This document shows positions 1-5,992 of a DNA stretch of 6,251 nucleotides, piece after piece (positions within the stretch are counted from its first letter, which is position 1; each line of letters opens with the position of its first letter). The notes under the pieces are model-generated. The model ran no database searches. It had not been told where the DNA came from and saw only the letters and a list, made by a program, of their open reading frames with translations. This stretch comes from Pseudomonadota bacterium (GTDB taxonomy: Bacteria > Myxococcota_A > UBA796 > SXON01). The position numbers were made by a program, and so were the translations under genes. Location: contig SXOM01000604.1 of NCBI GenBank assembly GCA_005776735.1, positions 1 through 6,251 on the forward strand. The letters are read 5' to 3'.

Positions 1-502
1 AGCCGCCCGCGCGCTCCCGGGCCGCCCGGAGCGCGCAGACGTTGCGGACCGTGCGGTCGAACGCGCCCGCCTGGCCGCGCAGCCGGTCGTGCGTGCGCGC
101 CCGCGCCCCGTCGATCGACACGTGCACCTCGTCCCAGGCCATCTGCACCAGCGCGTCGCGCGCCGCCGGCCCGAGCAGCGTCCCGTTGGTGGTGAGCATC
201 CCGCCCAGGCCGAGCGCCTTGGCGCGCGCCATCACCCGCAGCGTGAACGGGGCCACGAGCGGCTCGCCGCCGCCGAGCACCATGACGCGCCGCGCGCCGA
301 GCGCCGCGGCCTCCTCGACCAACGCACACCAGCGCGCTTCGGAGAGCTCGCCGACCGGGCGCACGTGGCGCACGGTCGAGTCGCAGAAGCCGCACGACAG
401 GTTGCACACCAGCGTCGGGTACAGCTCCAACGTCCACGGGCCGCGCGGCCCGCCGGCGTCCCGGGCGCCCAGGCGCGCGGCGATGGCGCCCACTTCGTCC
501 AC
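1..502 (-). CDS. Radical SAM enzyme, N-terminal 167 residues (C-terminus beyond left edge)
   Basis: The protein has the radical SAM hallmark CNLSCGFC (CxxxCxxC, residues 33-40), whose three cysteines bind a 4Fe-4S cluster that cleaves S-adenosylmethionine to a 5'-deoxyadenosyl radical. Further signatures follow in the right order: GGGEPL at about 77-82 (the GGE motif that contacts the SAM amino group), TTNGT at 104-108 and SIDG at 129-132, the alternating beta/alpha pattern of a partial TIM barrel. The set resembles the SPASM/MoaA-like branch, but any C-terminal auxiliary-cluster domain lies outside the window, so the substrate cannot be named. I chose GTG at 502 as start. No earlier start codon lies in frame before the reading frame runs under the divergent gene, and no clear Shine-Dalgarno is visible. 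GTG at 493 is an alternative. The family call is firm; the role is unknown. Confidence 0.9.
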   Translation of the reverse strand, partial: MDEVGAIAARLGARDAGGPRGPWTLELYPTLVCNLSCGFCDSTVRHVRPVGELSEARWCALVEEAAALGARRVMVLGGGEPLVAPFTLRVMARAKALGLGGMLTTNGTLLGPAARDALVQMAWDEVHVSIDGARARTHDRLRGQAGAFDRTVRNVCALRAARERAGG

Positions 503-537
503 GCGCCCAGGGTAGCACTTGTTGTAGACTGCGGCCC
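503..537. promoter_or_regulatory. Short divergent promoter region between radical SAM gene and lipoprotein gene
   Basis: These 35 bases are all that separates two divergent starts, so promoters for both genes must lie here or inside the opposing coding sequences. It is the least GC-rich stretch nearby. On the plus strand TAGACT (525-530) resembles a -10 box and would place the transcript start almost on the ATG at 538, with no Shine-Dalgarno before that ATG. On the minus strand TACAAC (526 down to 521) is a possible -10 for the radical SAM gene. I see no convincing -35 for either. The assignment rests on position and weak motif matches only. Confidence 0.3.
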
Positions 538-978
538 ATGCGCTTCTGTCTCGCCCTCGTGCTGGCCTCGGCCGGCTGCCAGACCTACTCGACCGACACC
601 GCCGGCGAGGAGCCCGAGTTCTGCTCGGACGTGAGCTTCGGCGGACAGTCCTGGGTCGAGGAGGTGAGCGACGCCAGCGCCGGCAGCGGCACGTTGAGCA
701 TCAAGGTCATCACCGATCAGAGCGACGATCCCAGCGATCCCTACTACGTGGCCTACCGCTCGTACGCACTCGAGCCGACCGAGACCGGCGGTGTGCAGAC
801 CATCGGCACCACCTCCGGCGACGGCCTCGTCGAAAAGACGCTCGGCGCGGGCTTGTGGGACTTCGAGGCCACGTGGACCCGCGGCAGCACCACCTGCGTC
901 GCGGTGGCGGAGGCGTTGGCGGTCGAAGAGGTGAAGACCACGCACGCGTGCGTGGTCCTGACCTGCCCGCTCGACTAG
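538..978 (+). CDS. Putative small secreted lipoprotein, function unknown
   Basis: A 146-residue protein of unrecognised family. The N-terminus (MRFCLALVLASAGC) has one Arg, a hydrophobic run and a cysteine at residue 14 in the context S-A-G-C, a loose lipobox lacking the usual Leu at -3. If used, the signal peptide is only 13 residues, at the short limit for bacterial lipoproteins. After Cys14 comes a Thr/Ser/Asp/Glu-rich linker, then a probable beta-rich domain with acidic and aromatic residues. Four more cysteines (29, 120, 138, 143) could form two disulfides in an oxidising compartment, and three of them cluster in the last 27 residues. Third positions are almost all G/C, supporting real coding. 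It is divergent from the radical SAM gene and convergent with the PKD-protein gene. The start is the only ATG that gives a signal sequence; no ribosome-binding site precedes it. Periplasmic or outer-membrane location is inferred. Confidence 0.75.
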   Translation: MRFCLALVLASAGCQTYSTDTAGEEPEFCSDVSFGGQSWVEEVSDASAGSGTLSIKVITDQSDDPSDPYYVAYRSYALEPTETGGVQTIGTTSGDGLVEKTLGAGLWDFEATWTRGSTTCVAVAEALAVEEVKTTHACVVLTCPLD

Positions 979-990
979 CGCGAGGCGCGC
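978..990. terminator. Small GC hairpin between convergent genes, possible weak bidirectional terminator
   Basis: A perfect 5-bp stem (GCGCG at 978-982, CGCGC at 986-990) closes a 3-base loop, AGG. It begins at the last base of the lipoprotein stop codon and lies in the 27-base gap before the end of the convergent PKD gene. No T-run follows on either strand, so it is not a classic intrinsic terminator, and in DNA this GC-rich such a stem can occur by chance. Confidence 0.2.
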
Positions 991-1005
991 CCGCCCCCGC
1001 CCGCA

Positions 1006-1437
1006 TCAGGCCCGGTCGCGGCGCCTCGCCCCGAAAAGAACCCCTGCAGCCAGGACCCCGAGCACGGAGGGACCGCCCGCCGTGCGGCACCCGGCGCCGT
1101 CGCCGCCGAACGAACGCTCGGGCACGACGATCTCGACGGTGTCGGGCTCGGAGGCGTTGACCCCGTCGTCGACGACCAGCGCGAAGCGGTGGGTGCCGGG
1201 CGCTTCGAGGGTGAGCTGCGGTTTGGCCGTGGAGGCGTCCTTCAACTTCACCTCGGGGCCCCCGGTCTGGGACCACGCGTAGGTGAGCTCGGCCCCTTCG
1301 GGGTCGGTGGAGGCCGACCCGTTGAGCACCACCGTGTCGCCGACCGCGGCCATCAGGCCGAGGCCGGCGTCGGCCACCGGTGCGGCGTCGGGAGGGAGGC
1401 CCGTCTCCGCGAGCGCGGTGAAGGTGACGAGGAGCAT
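1006..1437 (-). CDS. Small secreted PKD-domain protein with MYXO-CTERM-like sorting tail
   Basis: A 143-residue protein. Residues 1-10 form a short hydrophobic segment ending A-L-A, a plausible signal peptide although it lacks the usual basic residues. An in-frame stop 12 bases upstream rules out a longer start. Residues about 19-106 match a PKD/K319-like immunoglobulin fold: ADAG, then V-x-L-N-G-S-A-S-T-D-P-E-G, then L-T-Y-A-W-S-Q-T-G-G-P, and near the end a V-D-D-G element followed by a DTVEIVV strand. The C-terminus (113-143) has Gly-Cys (C117), a hydrophobic stretch (124-136) and RRR (138-140), the pattern of MYXO-CTERM tails. Those are known in myxobacteria to be processed by myxosortase-type membrane proteases so that proteins are anchored through the cysteine region. 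The mature product would be a single Ig-like domain on the cell surface, much smaller than most proteins with this tail. It is convergent with the lipoprotein gene and divergent from pspA. Partner or ligand is unknown. Confidence 0.85.
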   Translation of the reverse strand: MLLVTFTALAETGLPPDAAPVADAGLGLMAAVGDTVVLNGSASTDPEGAELTYAWSQTGGPEVKLKDASTAKPQLTLEAPGTHRFALVVDDGVNASEPDTVEIVVPERSFGGDGAGCRTAGGPSVLGVLAAGVLFGARRRDRA

Positions 1438-1504
1438 CCGCGGCGCCTAACGCCCTACCGCGGGCAGGGCGACGGGTTAGCGCGGGGTCTCCGAGGGTTT
1501 CCAG
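1438..1504. promoter_or_regulatory. Divergent intergenic region upstream of the pspA operon and the PKD gene
   Basis: This 67-base spacer must hold the promoter of the pspA-glycosyltransferase operon and probably that of the PKD gene. It contains an interrupted dyad at 1443-1483, listed separately. It also contains a good Shine-Dalgarno (GAGGG, 1493-1497) seven bases before the pspA ATG at 1505. I could not pick out a sigma-70 promoter with both boxes. I also see no clear GG/GC pair of the sigma-54 type (TGGCAC-N5-TTGC) such as drives pspA in enterobacteria. Confidence 0.45.
1443..1483. repeat. Interrupted inverted repeat in divergent spacer
   Basis: The outer arms are GCGC (1443-1446) plus TAAC (1448-1451), with C1447 unpaired, against GTTA (1476-1479) plus GCGC (1480-1483). 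An inner pair GCCCT (1452-1456) and AGGGC (1466-1470) encloses a 9-base loop. The right side carries five extra unpaired bases (1471-1475). Placement between divergent starts suits an operator or a transcript leader structure. The TAAC/GTTA arms are less likely to be a GC artefact than the all-GC parts. Confidence 0.35.
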
Positions 1505-2224
1505 ATGGGCTTCTTCGAGCGGATCGCGAACATCATCTCCGGGTTCTTCAGCAACCTGGTCGGCAGCGCCGAGAAGTCCAACCCCGAGGCCGTCTACGAG
1601 GCCGCGATCCAGGAGCGCATCAAGCGGCACGCCGAGCTGAAGAAGGCCGTGAGCGGGATCGTCTACCTGCGCAACAAGCTCGAGGCCGAACACGAGCAGA
1701 AGACGCGCGAGCTGGCCGATGTCAACGCGCAGCTCCCGGTGGCGGTGGAGTCGGGCGACGACGAGGTGGCGCTCATCCTTCTTCAGAAGAAGAACGAGCT
1801 CGAGAAGGCGCTCGAGACCCTCCATGTCGAGCTCGAAAAGGTCAGCAAGCAGGCCGAAGAAGCGAAGGAGGGCCTCATGGCCTTCCAGGGCGAGATCGAG
1901 AAGCTCAAGCGCGAGCGCGACCAGATGCTCGCGAAGAAGGCCACCGCCGAGGCGCGCATCAAGATCCAGGCCTCGCTCGACGGGCTCAGCACCGACGCCG
2001 ACATCAAGGCGCTCGAAAACGTGCGCGAGCACATCCAGAAGCTCGGCGCCGAGGCCGACGTGAGCACCGAGCTCAAGGAGAACTCCCTCGACGCCCGGCT
2101 CAAGGCCATCAAGGCCAAGACCGGCGACACGCAGGCCCGATCGCAGCTCGACGAGCTCAAGAAGTTGCACGCGGCGAAGCAGGCCTCCGCCGCCGCCGAG
2201 GGCGCCGCCAAGAAGACGATCTGA
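1505..2224 (+). CDS. pspA: PspA/IM30 (ESCRT-III superfamily) membrane-remodelling protein
   Basis: A 239-residue, almost entirely helical protein matching PspA/IM30/Vipp1 in length (PspA about 220) and layout. It opens MGFFERIANI, the amphipathic helix that inserts into stressed inner membranes in this family. A short break follows with Asn-Pro at 26-27, where the family typically has a conserved N/D-P. A long charged coiled-coil hairpin then runs through about 28-150 (heptad-like L/A spacing, Glu/Lys rich) and ends in shorter helices about 160-220. The C-terminus is Ala/Lys rich. Known family members form rings or rods that bind and reshape membranes and protect the proton gradient; in enterobacteria PspA also inhibits the activator PspF, but no pspF or pspBC lies here. 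A GAGGG Shine-Dalgarno seven bases upstream supports the ATG. The stop is five bases from the next start, so it is very likely co-transcribed with the glycosyltransferase gene. Confidence 0.9.
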   Translation: MGFFERIANIISGFFSNLVGSAEKSNPEAVYEAAIQERIKRHAELKKAVSGIVYLRNKLEAEHEQKTRELADVNAQLPVAVESGDDEVALILLQKKNELEKALETLHVELEKVSKQAEEAKEGLMAFQGEIEKLKRERDQMLAKKATAEARIKIQASLDGLSTDADIKALENVREHIQKLGAEADVSTELKENSLDARLKAIKAKTGDTQARSQLDELKKLHAAKQASAAAEGAAKKTI

Positions 2225-2229
2225 GTCGG

Positions 2230-5220
2230 ATGCGCGCTTTGTTTGCCAGGATTCGAACGAGGTTCGCCGCATGGCTCGCGGCTCAGCCCCCCGGCCGCGC
2301 GATGGAGTTGTCCTGGGTGGTCCTCGCGTTGGCGATCCACGTCGGGCACTTCCTCGTCTACACGCTGCCGCAACCCTGGTATATCGAAGACGCGGCGATC
2401 AGCTTCGCCTACGCCCGAAACTGGGTGGACGGGTACGGGTTGGTCCCGTTCGTGGGCGGCGAACACATCGAAGGCTACAGTAACCCACTGTGGACGTTTC
2501 TCCTTGGCTTCTGCTACTTCTTCGGCGCGAGCCCGTGGTGGTCGGCCAAGGTCATGGGCGCCCTGTTCGGGTGCGTGGCCCAGCTCTTTGCGTGGGGCAT
2601 CGCGCGGCGCGCCTTGCCCGAGGGGCAGAAGTGGGCGGCGGTCCTGGCGCCGCTCCTGCTCGGGGCCTCGGTGCAGTTTGCGTTGTGGAACGCGTCGGGG
2701 TTGGAGAATTCGCTTTTCTGCATGCTCCTCGCCGCGGGCATCTACCGGGTGGTCGTCGAGGTCGAGGACGACGACCCGCGGCCCCTGAGCGCGTTGGCGT
2801 TCGTGGGCTTGATGATGACCCGCCCCGACGGCCTGGCGTACGCCGGCATCGGCCTGCTCACGCGCGTCATGGGCACCTTCGCGCGCGGGCAATATCGGGC
2901 GCTGCTGTACTGGGCCCTGGCGTTTTCGCTGCCGTATGCCGCGTACTTCGCGTGGCGCTTCCAGTACTTCGCGTGGGAGTGGCCCAACACCTGGTACGCC
3001 AAGCGCCGCAACTTCGACCCGACCAACTGGAACCAGCTCGGTTGGAAGCAGATGCGCGAGTACACCTGGAACTACGGCATCCTGTGGGTGGCGCCGCTCA
3101 TCGCGGGCGCCGTCACCGGGTTCGCGGGGTGGCGGAAGTGGGTGCTCGCCAGCGTGGTGGTCTTGATGTGCCTGGCCGCAGGCTGGGACGGCAAGCTGGA
3201 GCTCACGGGGGTGCAGGTCGCGTTCCTGGCGACGCTGCCGCTCTTCCTCGCGGCCGTGGTGGTGCCGGTGCGCTGGTTGCCCCACACGCTCGGCGCCGCC
3301 GTGGTCGTCGGCGCGCTGTGCGTCGTCCCCGGGCTCGTCGAGAGCGACTACGCCACGGTGTCCTTGTCCCGGCTCAAGGGCCCGGCCGCGAGCTGGCTCA
3401 CCGGCAAGTGGGCGGTCATCCGGGTGGGCACCCTCGGCGCCGGGGCGGCCGTCATCGGGCTCTTGTCGTTCGGGCAGCGCGGCTGGCTCGTGCGCGGGGT
3501 CCTGTGGTGCACCTACAGCTTCGGCCTGTTCTACACGATCCTCGCGACCGGCGACTGGATGAAGGCGTACCGCTGGTACAGCCTCACCAGCGTGCCGCAG
3601 TTCGTGCTGCTCGCGGTCGGCGCGGCCACCGTGGCCGAGCTGCTCCCGTGGGCCCGCGAGCAGCTCACGACGCGCATCCGGCTCGGCGCGGTCTATGCGA
3701 TCGTGCCGGCGCTCGCGATCATGTTGGTCAACCCGAGCTGGGCCTACACCTTCGCGATGCGCCCGGAAACGGCCCCGCGCGACGTGCACAAGCGGGTGGA
3801 GTACATGCGCTGGGTCCAGTCGCGGCTCGACATCGAGCGGCCCACGCTGCTCGACGTCGACATGGGCGCCCACCTGTGGTGGACAGACTGGTTCATCGCC
3901 GACATCGCCGGCCTGGTCGACGTGCCGATGGCGCAGCACGAGTACGAGAAGGCGTTCATGAAGGAGTACCTCTTCACCGAGGTGCGGCCCACGTTCGCGC
4001 ACGTGCACGGGAGCTGGGCCGGGACGATGAAGATCAACGCCCACCCGGAGTGGAAGGAGCAGTACATCGAGATTCCCGGGTACCCCACCGGGAAGCGCTC
4101 GCTGCACGTCGGGAACCACGTCCGGAAGGACCTCATCGCGCACGACGTCGCGCCGCCGGCGGGCACGCCGGGAGCGGCCTTCGCGGGCGGGGTGCGCCTG
4201 GAGTCGTGGTCGCTGCCGGCCCCGGTGGTCGCGCGGGGGGCCGAGCTGTACGTCGACACGTTGTGGCGCTCGAACCCGCGGAAGGGTGCGTTGCGGGTGC
4301 TGGTGTTCCTGGCCCGCGACGGGAAGGTCGCGTGGTCTGGCGAGGTCACGCCCGGCTACGGGTGGTACGAAGCGGAAAAGTGGAAGGCATGGGAGTACGT
4401 CGAGGGCAACTGGAGCGTGAACCTCCCGAAGCTCGAAGCGGGCGAGTACGCGGTGGGCCTCGTCCTCCTCGACAGCGCCACCGGCGCGGTCATCCCCGCG
4501 TTGCCCGCGGGCGCGGCCGGTGATCCGATGTGGGGCGACGAGGGCGGACCGTCGGCGGATCCCTCTCCGGCCGAGCGTGCGCCCGAAGCGGCGCCCGAAG
4601 CGGCGCCGGCGGCCGAAGCAGAGGCCCCGCTCACGGCCGCGGCGCCCCCGGTCTACATGGTCGGCGAGCTGCTCCTCGGCCAGACCGTCCGCATCGTCGA
4701 CGCCGCCGAGGCCGTGACCGCCGCAGACGCCGCGCTGTCCGAAGCGCTGCGGGCGGCGAGCGCGGGCGAGTGCGACGAGGCCCACGCCGGCTGGCGAAAC
4801 GCCCGGCGCCACGCGGTCCACGACCGTGCGTGGCAGGACGCGCAGCGGCAGGGGGCGCTCGACGCGATCGTCGCCTGTCACCTCGCGGCGGTGGCCGGGG
4901 CGGAGCCGGTGGTCGGCGCCGAGCGCGTCGCGCGGGCCCGCGCCATCGATCCCAAGAGCCCCTTGCTCGGCGCGGTGGCAGGGCCGCTGGGCGTGGTGCT
5001 CGACGAGGCGGGGATGGTGGCCGCCGCCGACCACGACTGGGAGACGGCGTTCGTCGACTTCCGGGCCGCGGTGCAGGCCGATCCGTCGCGCACCTTGTCG
5101 CGCCGCCGCGCCGAGGACATGCGGGACCGCCGGTTGAAGATCCGCGACTACGACCCCAAGAAGGGCACCAAGGACGCCGAGACCGCCTCGGTCCCCGACC
5201 TCACGCCCTTCCGCGAGTGA
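2230..5220 (+). CDS. GT-C-type membrane glycosyltransferase-like protein with C-terminal beta-sandwich and TPR-like tail
   Basis: A 996-residue inner-membrane protein. After a basic N-terminus come roughly a dozen or more membrane segments (about 28-46 through 484-500). The first outer loop has Glu53-Asp54 in the context Y-I-E-D-A-A-I-S-F-A-Y-A-R-N, followed by GYSNPLWTF (82-90). GDWMKAYRW lies at 441-449. This set recalls AftB-like and related GT-C enzymes, where acidic residues of the first outer loop are catalytic and the donor is a polyprenyl-phosphate sugar; the actual sugar is unknown. Residues about 515-640 look like an extracytoplasmic domain. About 652-760 resembles the beta-sandwich often found at the end of GT-C proteins (V-R-L-E-S-W, then D-T-L-W-R, then E-Y-A-V-G-L). 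An Ala/Pro/Glu-rich insert spans about 765-806, and what looks like the last strand follows at 808-823. Helical TPR-like repeats run from about 825 to 960. ATG 2230 was chosen because it gives a basic N-terminus right after the pspA stop; the frame stays open through pspA, but that part is non-coding. The last 20 bases overlap the convergent ATPase gene. Confidence 0.82.
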   Translation: MRALFARIRTRFAAWLAAQPPGRAMELSWVVLALAIHVGHFLVYTLPQPWYIEDAAISFAYARNWVDGYGLVPFVGGEHIEGYSNPLWTFLLGFCYFFGASPWWSAKVMGALFGCVAQLFAWGIARRALPEGQKWAAVLAPLLLGASVQFALWNASGLENSLFCMLLAAGIYRVVVEVEDDDPRPLSALAFVGLMMTRPDGLAYAGIGLLTRVMGTFARGQYRALLYWALAFSLPYAAYFAWRFQYFAWEWPNTWYAKRRNFDPTNWNQLGWKQMREYTWNYGILWVAPLIAGAVTGFAGWRKWVLASVVVLMCLAAGWDGKLELTGVQVAFLATLPLFLAAVVVPVRWLPHTLGAAVVVGALCVVPGLVESDYATVSLSRLKGPAASWLTGKWAVIRVGTLGAGAAVIGLLSFGQRGWLVRGVLWCTYSFGLFYTILATGDWMKAYRWYSLTSVPQFVLLAVGAATVAELLPWAREQLTTRIRLGAVYAIVPALAIMLVNPSWAYTFAMRPETAPRDVHKRVEYMRWVQSRLDIERPTLLDVDMGAHLWWTDWFIADIAGLVDVPMAQHEYEKAFMKEYLFTEVRPTFAHVHGSWAGTMKINAHPEWKEQYIEIPGYPTGKRSLHVGNHVRKDLIAHDVAPPAGTPGAAFAGGVRLESWSLPAPVVARGAELYVDTLWRSNPRKGALRVLVFLARDGKVAWSGEVTPGYGWYEAEKWKAWEYVEGNWSVNLPKLEAGEYAVGLVLLDSATGAVIPALPAGAAGDPMWGDEGGPSADPSPAERAPEAAPEAAPAAEAEAPLTAAAPPVYMVGELLLGQTVRIVDAAEAVTAADAALSEALRAASAGECDEAHAGWRNARRHAVHDRAWQDAQRQGALDAIVACHLAAVAGAEPVVGAERVARARAIDPKSPLLGAVAGPLGVVLDEAGMVAAADHDWETAFVDFRAAVQADPSRTLSRRRAEDMRDRRLKIRDYDPKKGTKDAETASVPDLTPFRE
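4579..4602 (+). repeat. Tandem 12-base repeat encoding Ala-Pro-Glu-Ala in the glycosyltransferase linker
   Basis: Two exact copies of GCGCCCGAAGCG (4579-4590 and 4591-4602) are followed by a degenerate third copy. They encode the repetitive part (APEAAPEAAP) of the low-complexity linker in the GT-C protein. A 12-base unit preserves the frame, so copy-number change by slippage would lengthen or shorten the linker by four residues. Confidence 0.7.
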
Positions 5221-5992
5221 CCCGGTAGTCCTCGCCGACGGCCTCGACGAAGTGGCAGGCCTCCTGGAGTCGGCTCCACACCCGGTCGCCCAGCCGCTCG
5301 GCGAGCGTGGGCATCGCGTTGGTGCTCAGCGAGTCGTGGTCGCGGCGCACCCGCGGGGCCCTGAGCGGGAAGTTGGTCGTCGCGACCAGCGGGCCGATGT
5401 GGGCGTTGTACCGACGGCTCACGATCTCGTCGAGGATGCCGCTCTCGAAGTCGCTGCCGCGCCCCTTTCCGAGCTCGTCGATCGCGAGCACGGGGACCTT
5501 GACCAGCGGCCCGAGCAGGCGGGCCTCGCCCACCTTGTGGTCGTACCCTTCGCGGATCCCCGCGATGAGGTGCGAGAACTCGACGAAGCGCACCGCGACC
5601 CCGTGGCGGAACACCAGCTCGCGCACCGCGGCCGCCATCAGGTGGGTCTTGCCACGCCCGGGCTCGCCGCTGATCACCAGGCCGAGTTGGTCGCCGCCGG
5701 GCCGGAAGGTGTCGAGCCACCGGCGCACCGCGACCCACGTGGGGCGCGCCAGCTCGGCCTTGAAGCTCTCCATCGTGCAGCCGGCGTGCCGGGCGGGGAG
5801 CTGCACCGCGTCGAAGAGCGCGCAGCGGTCGGGCACCTTCTGGCAGCGGCACCGGTACACGCGGCGGACCCCGTCGACGTCGAGCGTGCGCCGCCCTTCG
5901 CCCGCGCAGAACGGGCACGGACCTTCGGTCTCGGCGTGCGCGGTCGCGTACCCTCCGGCCTCGACCACGCGGTAGCCCTCATTCCACTCCAC
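5201..5992 (-). CDS. DnaC/IstB-family AAA+ ATPase with N-terminal zinc-finger-like cysteines (helicase-loader-like)
   Basis: A 263-residue protein, the usual size for DnaC-type helicase loaders. The N-terminus has CPFC (26-29) and CRC (48-50), a CxxC...CxC cluster likely to bind zinc, with further cysteines at 57 and 72. The AAA+ core shows Walker A GEPGRGKTH (109-117), Walker B VLAIDE (168-173, Asp172 and Glu173 for Mg and catalysis), sensor 1 in VATTNF (203-208) and a C-terminal arginine region RVWSRLQE (237-244), where DnaC-like proteins carry the Arg finger. Family members load the replicative helicase onto DNA, or serve as the ATPase partner of IS21-type transposases. No transposase or terminal repeats are visible here, so a loader-type role is preferred. 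Start is GTG at 5992, set by a strong GGAGGAG seven bases upstream. It overlaps the preceding gene by 14 bases, suggesting translational coupling, and the convergent glycosyltransferase gene by 20. Confidence 0.9.
   Translation of the reverse strand: MEWNEGYRVVEAGGYATAHAETEGPCPFCAGEGRRTLDVDGVRRVYRCRCQKVPDRCALFDAVQLPARHAGCTMESFKAELARPTWVAVRRWLDTFRPGGDQLGLVISGEPGRGKTHLMAAAVRELVFRHGVAVRFVEFSHLIAGIREGYDHKVGEARLLGPLVKVPVLAIDELGKGRGSDFESGILDEIVSRRYNAHIGPLVATTNFPLRAPRVRRDHDSLSTNAMPTLAERLGDRVWSRLQEACHFVEAVGEDYRVTRGRA

Noticed and set aside
42..634. Plus-strand open frames opposite the radical SAM gene
   Set aside because: The minus-strand reading has the CxxxCxxC cluster motif plus GGE, TTNG and SIDG motifs in order; the plus-strand readings are low-complexity Arg/Ala/Pro sequence.
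538..978. The cysteine-containing small protein as a RiPP precursor modified by the divergent radical SAM enzyme
   Set aside because: It is 146 residues long with an apparent export signal rather than a short leader-core peptide. Its cysteines are scattered, and no transporter or protease typical of such clusters is present.
1189..2229. N-terminal extension of about 347 residues on the glycosyltransferase reading frame, making one 1343-residue frame
   Set aside because: The stretch is Arg/Gly/Ala-rich with no domain and is the out-of-frame reading of the well-supported pspA gene and of the antisense of the PKD gene. The real protein start is ATG 2230, which gives a basic N-terminus and a first membrane helix.
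710..2272. Minus-strand open frame of 520 codons across the lipoprotein, PKD and pspA genes
   Set aside because: It contains runs of Leu/Gly/Arg typical of reversed coiled-coil codons and overlaps three well-supported genes. There is no start context and no domain.
2490..4523. Second plus-strand open frame of 677 codons inside the glycosyltransferase gene
   Set aside because: Arg/Gly/Ala-rich translation with no membrane segments or motifs; a frame shadow of the real gene.
1783..5034. Antisense open frame of 1083 codons opposite pspA and the glycosyltransferase
   Set aside because: Long antisense frames are expected in DNA this GC-rich. Its translation is Arg/His/Pro/Gly-rich low-complexity sequence without motifs, whereas the plus-strand frames give recognisable families.
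5201..5992. The DnaC/IstB-like gene as the ATPase half of an IS21-type insertion sequence
   Set aside because: No IstA-like transposase is recognisable in the visible part of the adjacent gene, no terminal inverted repeats are seen, and base composition matches the surroundings.
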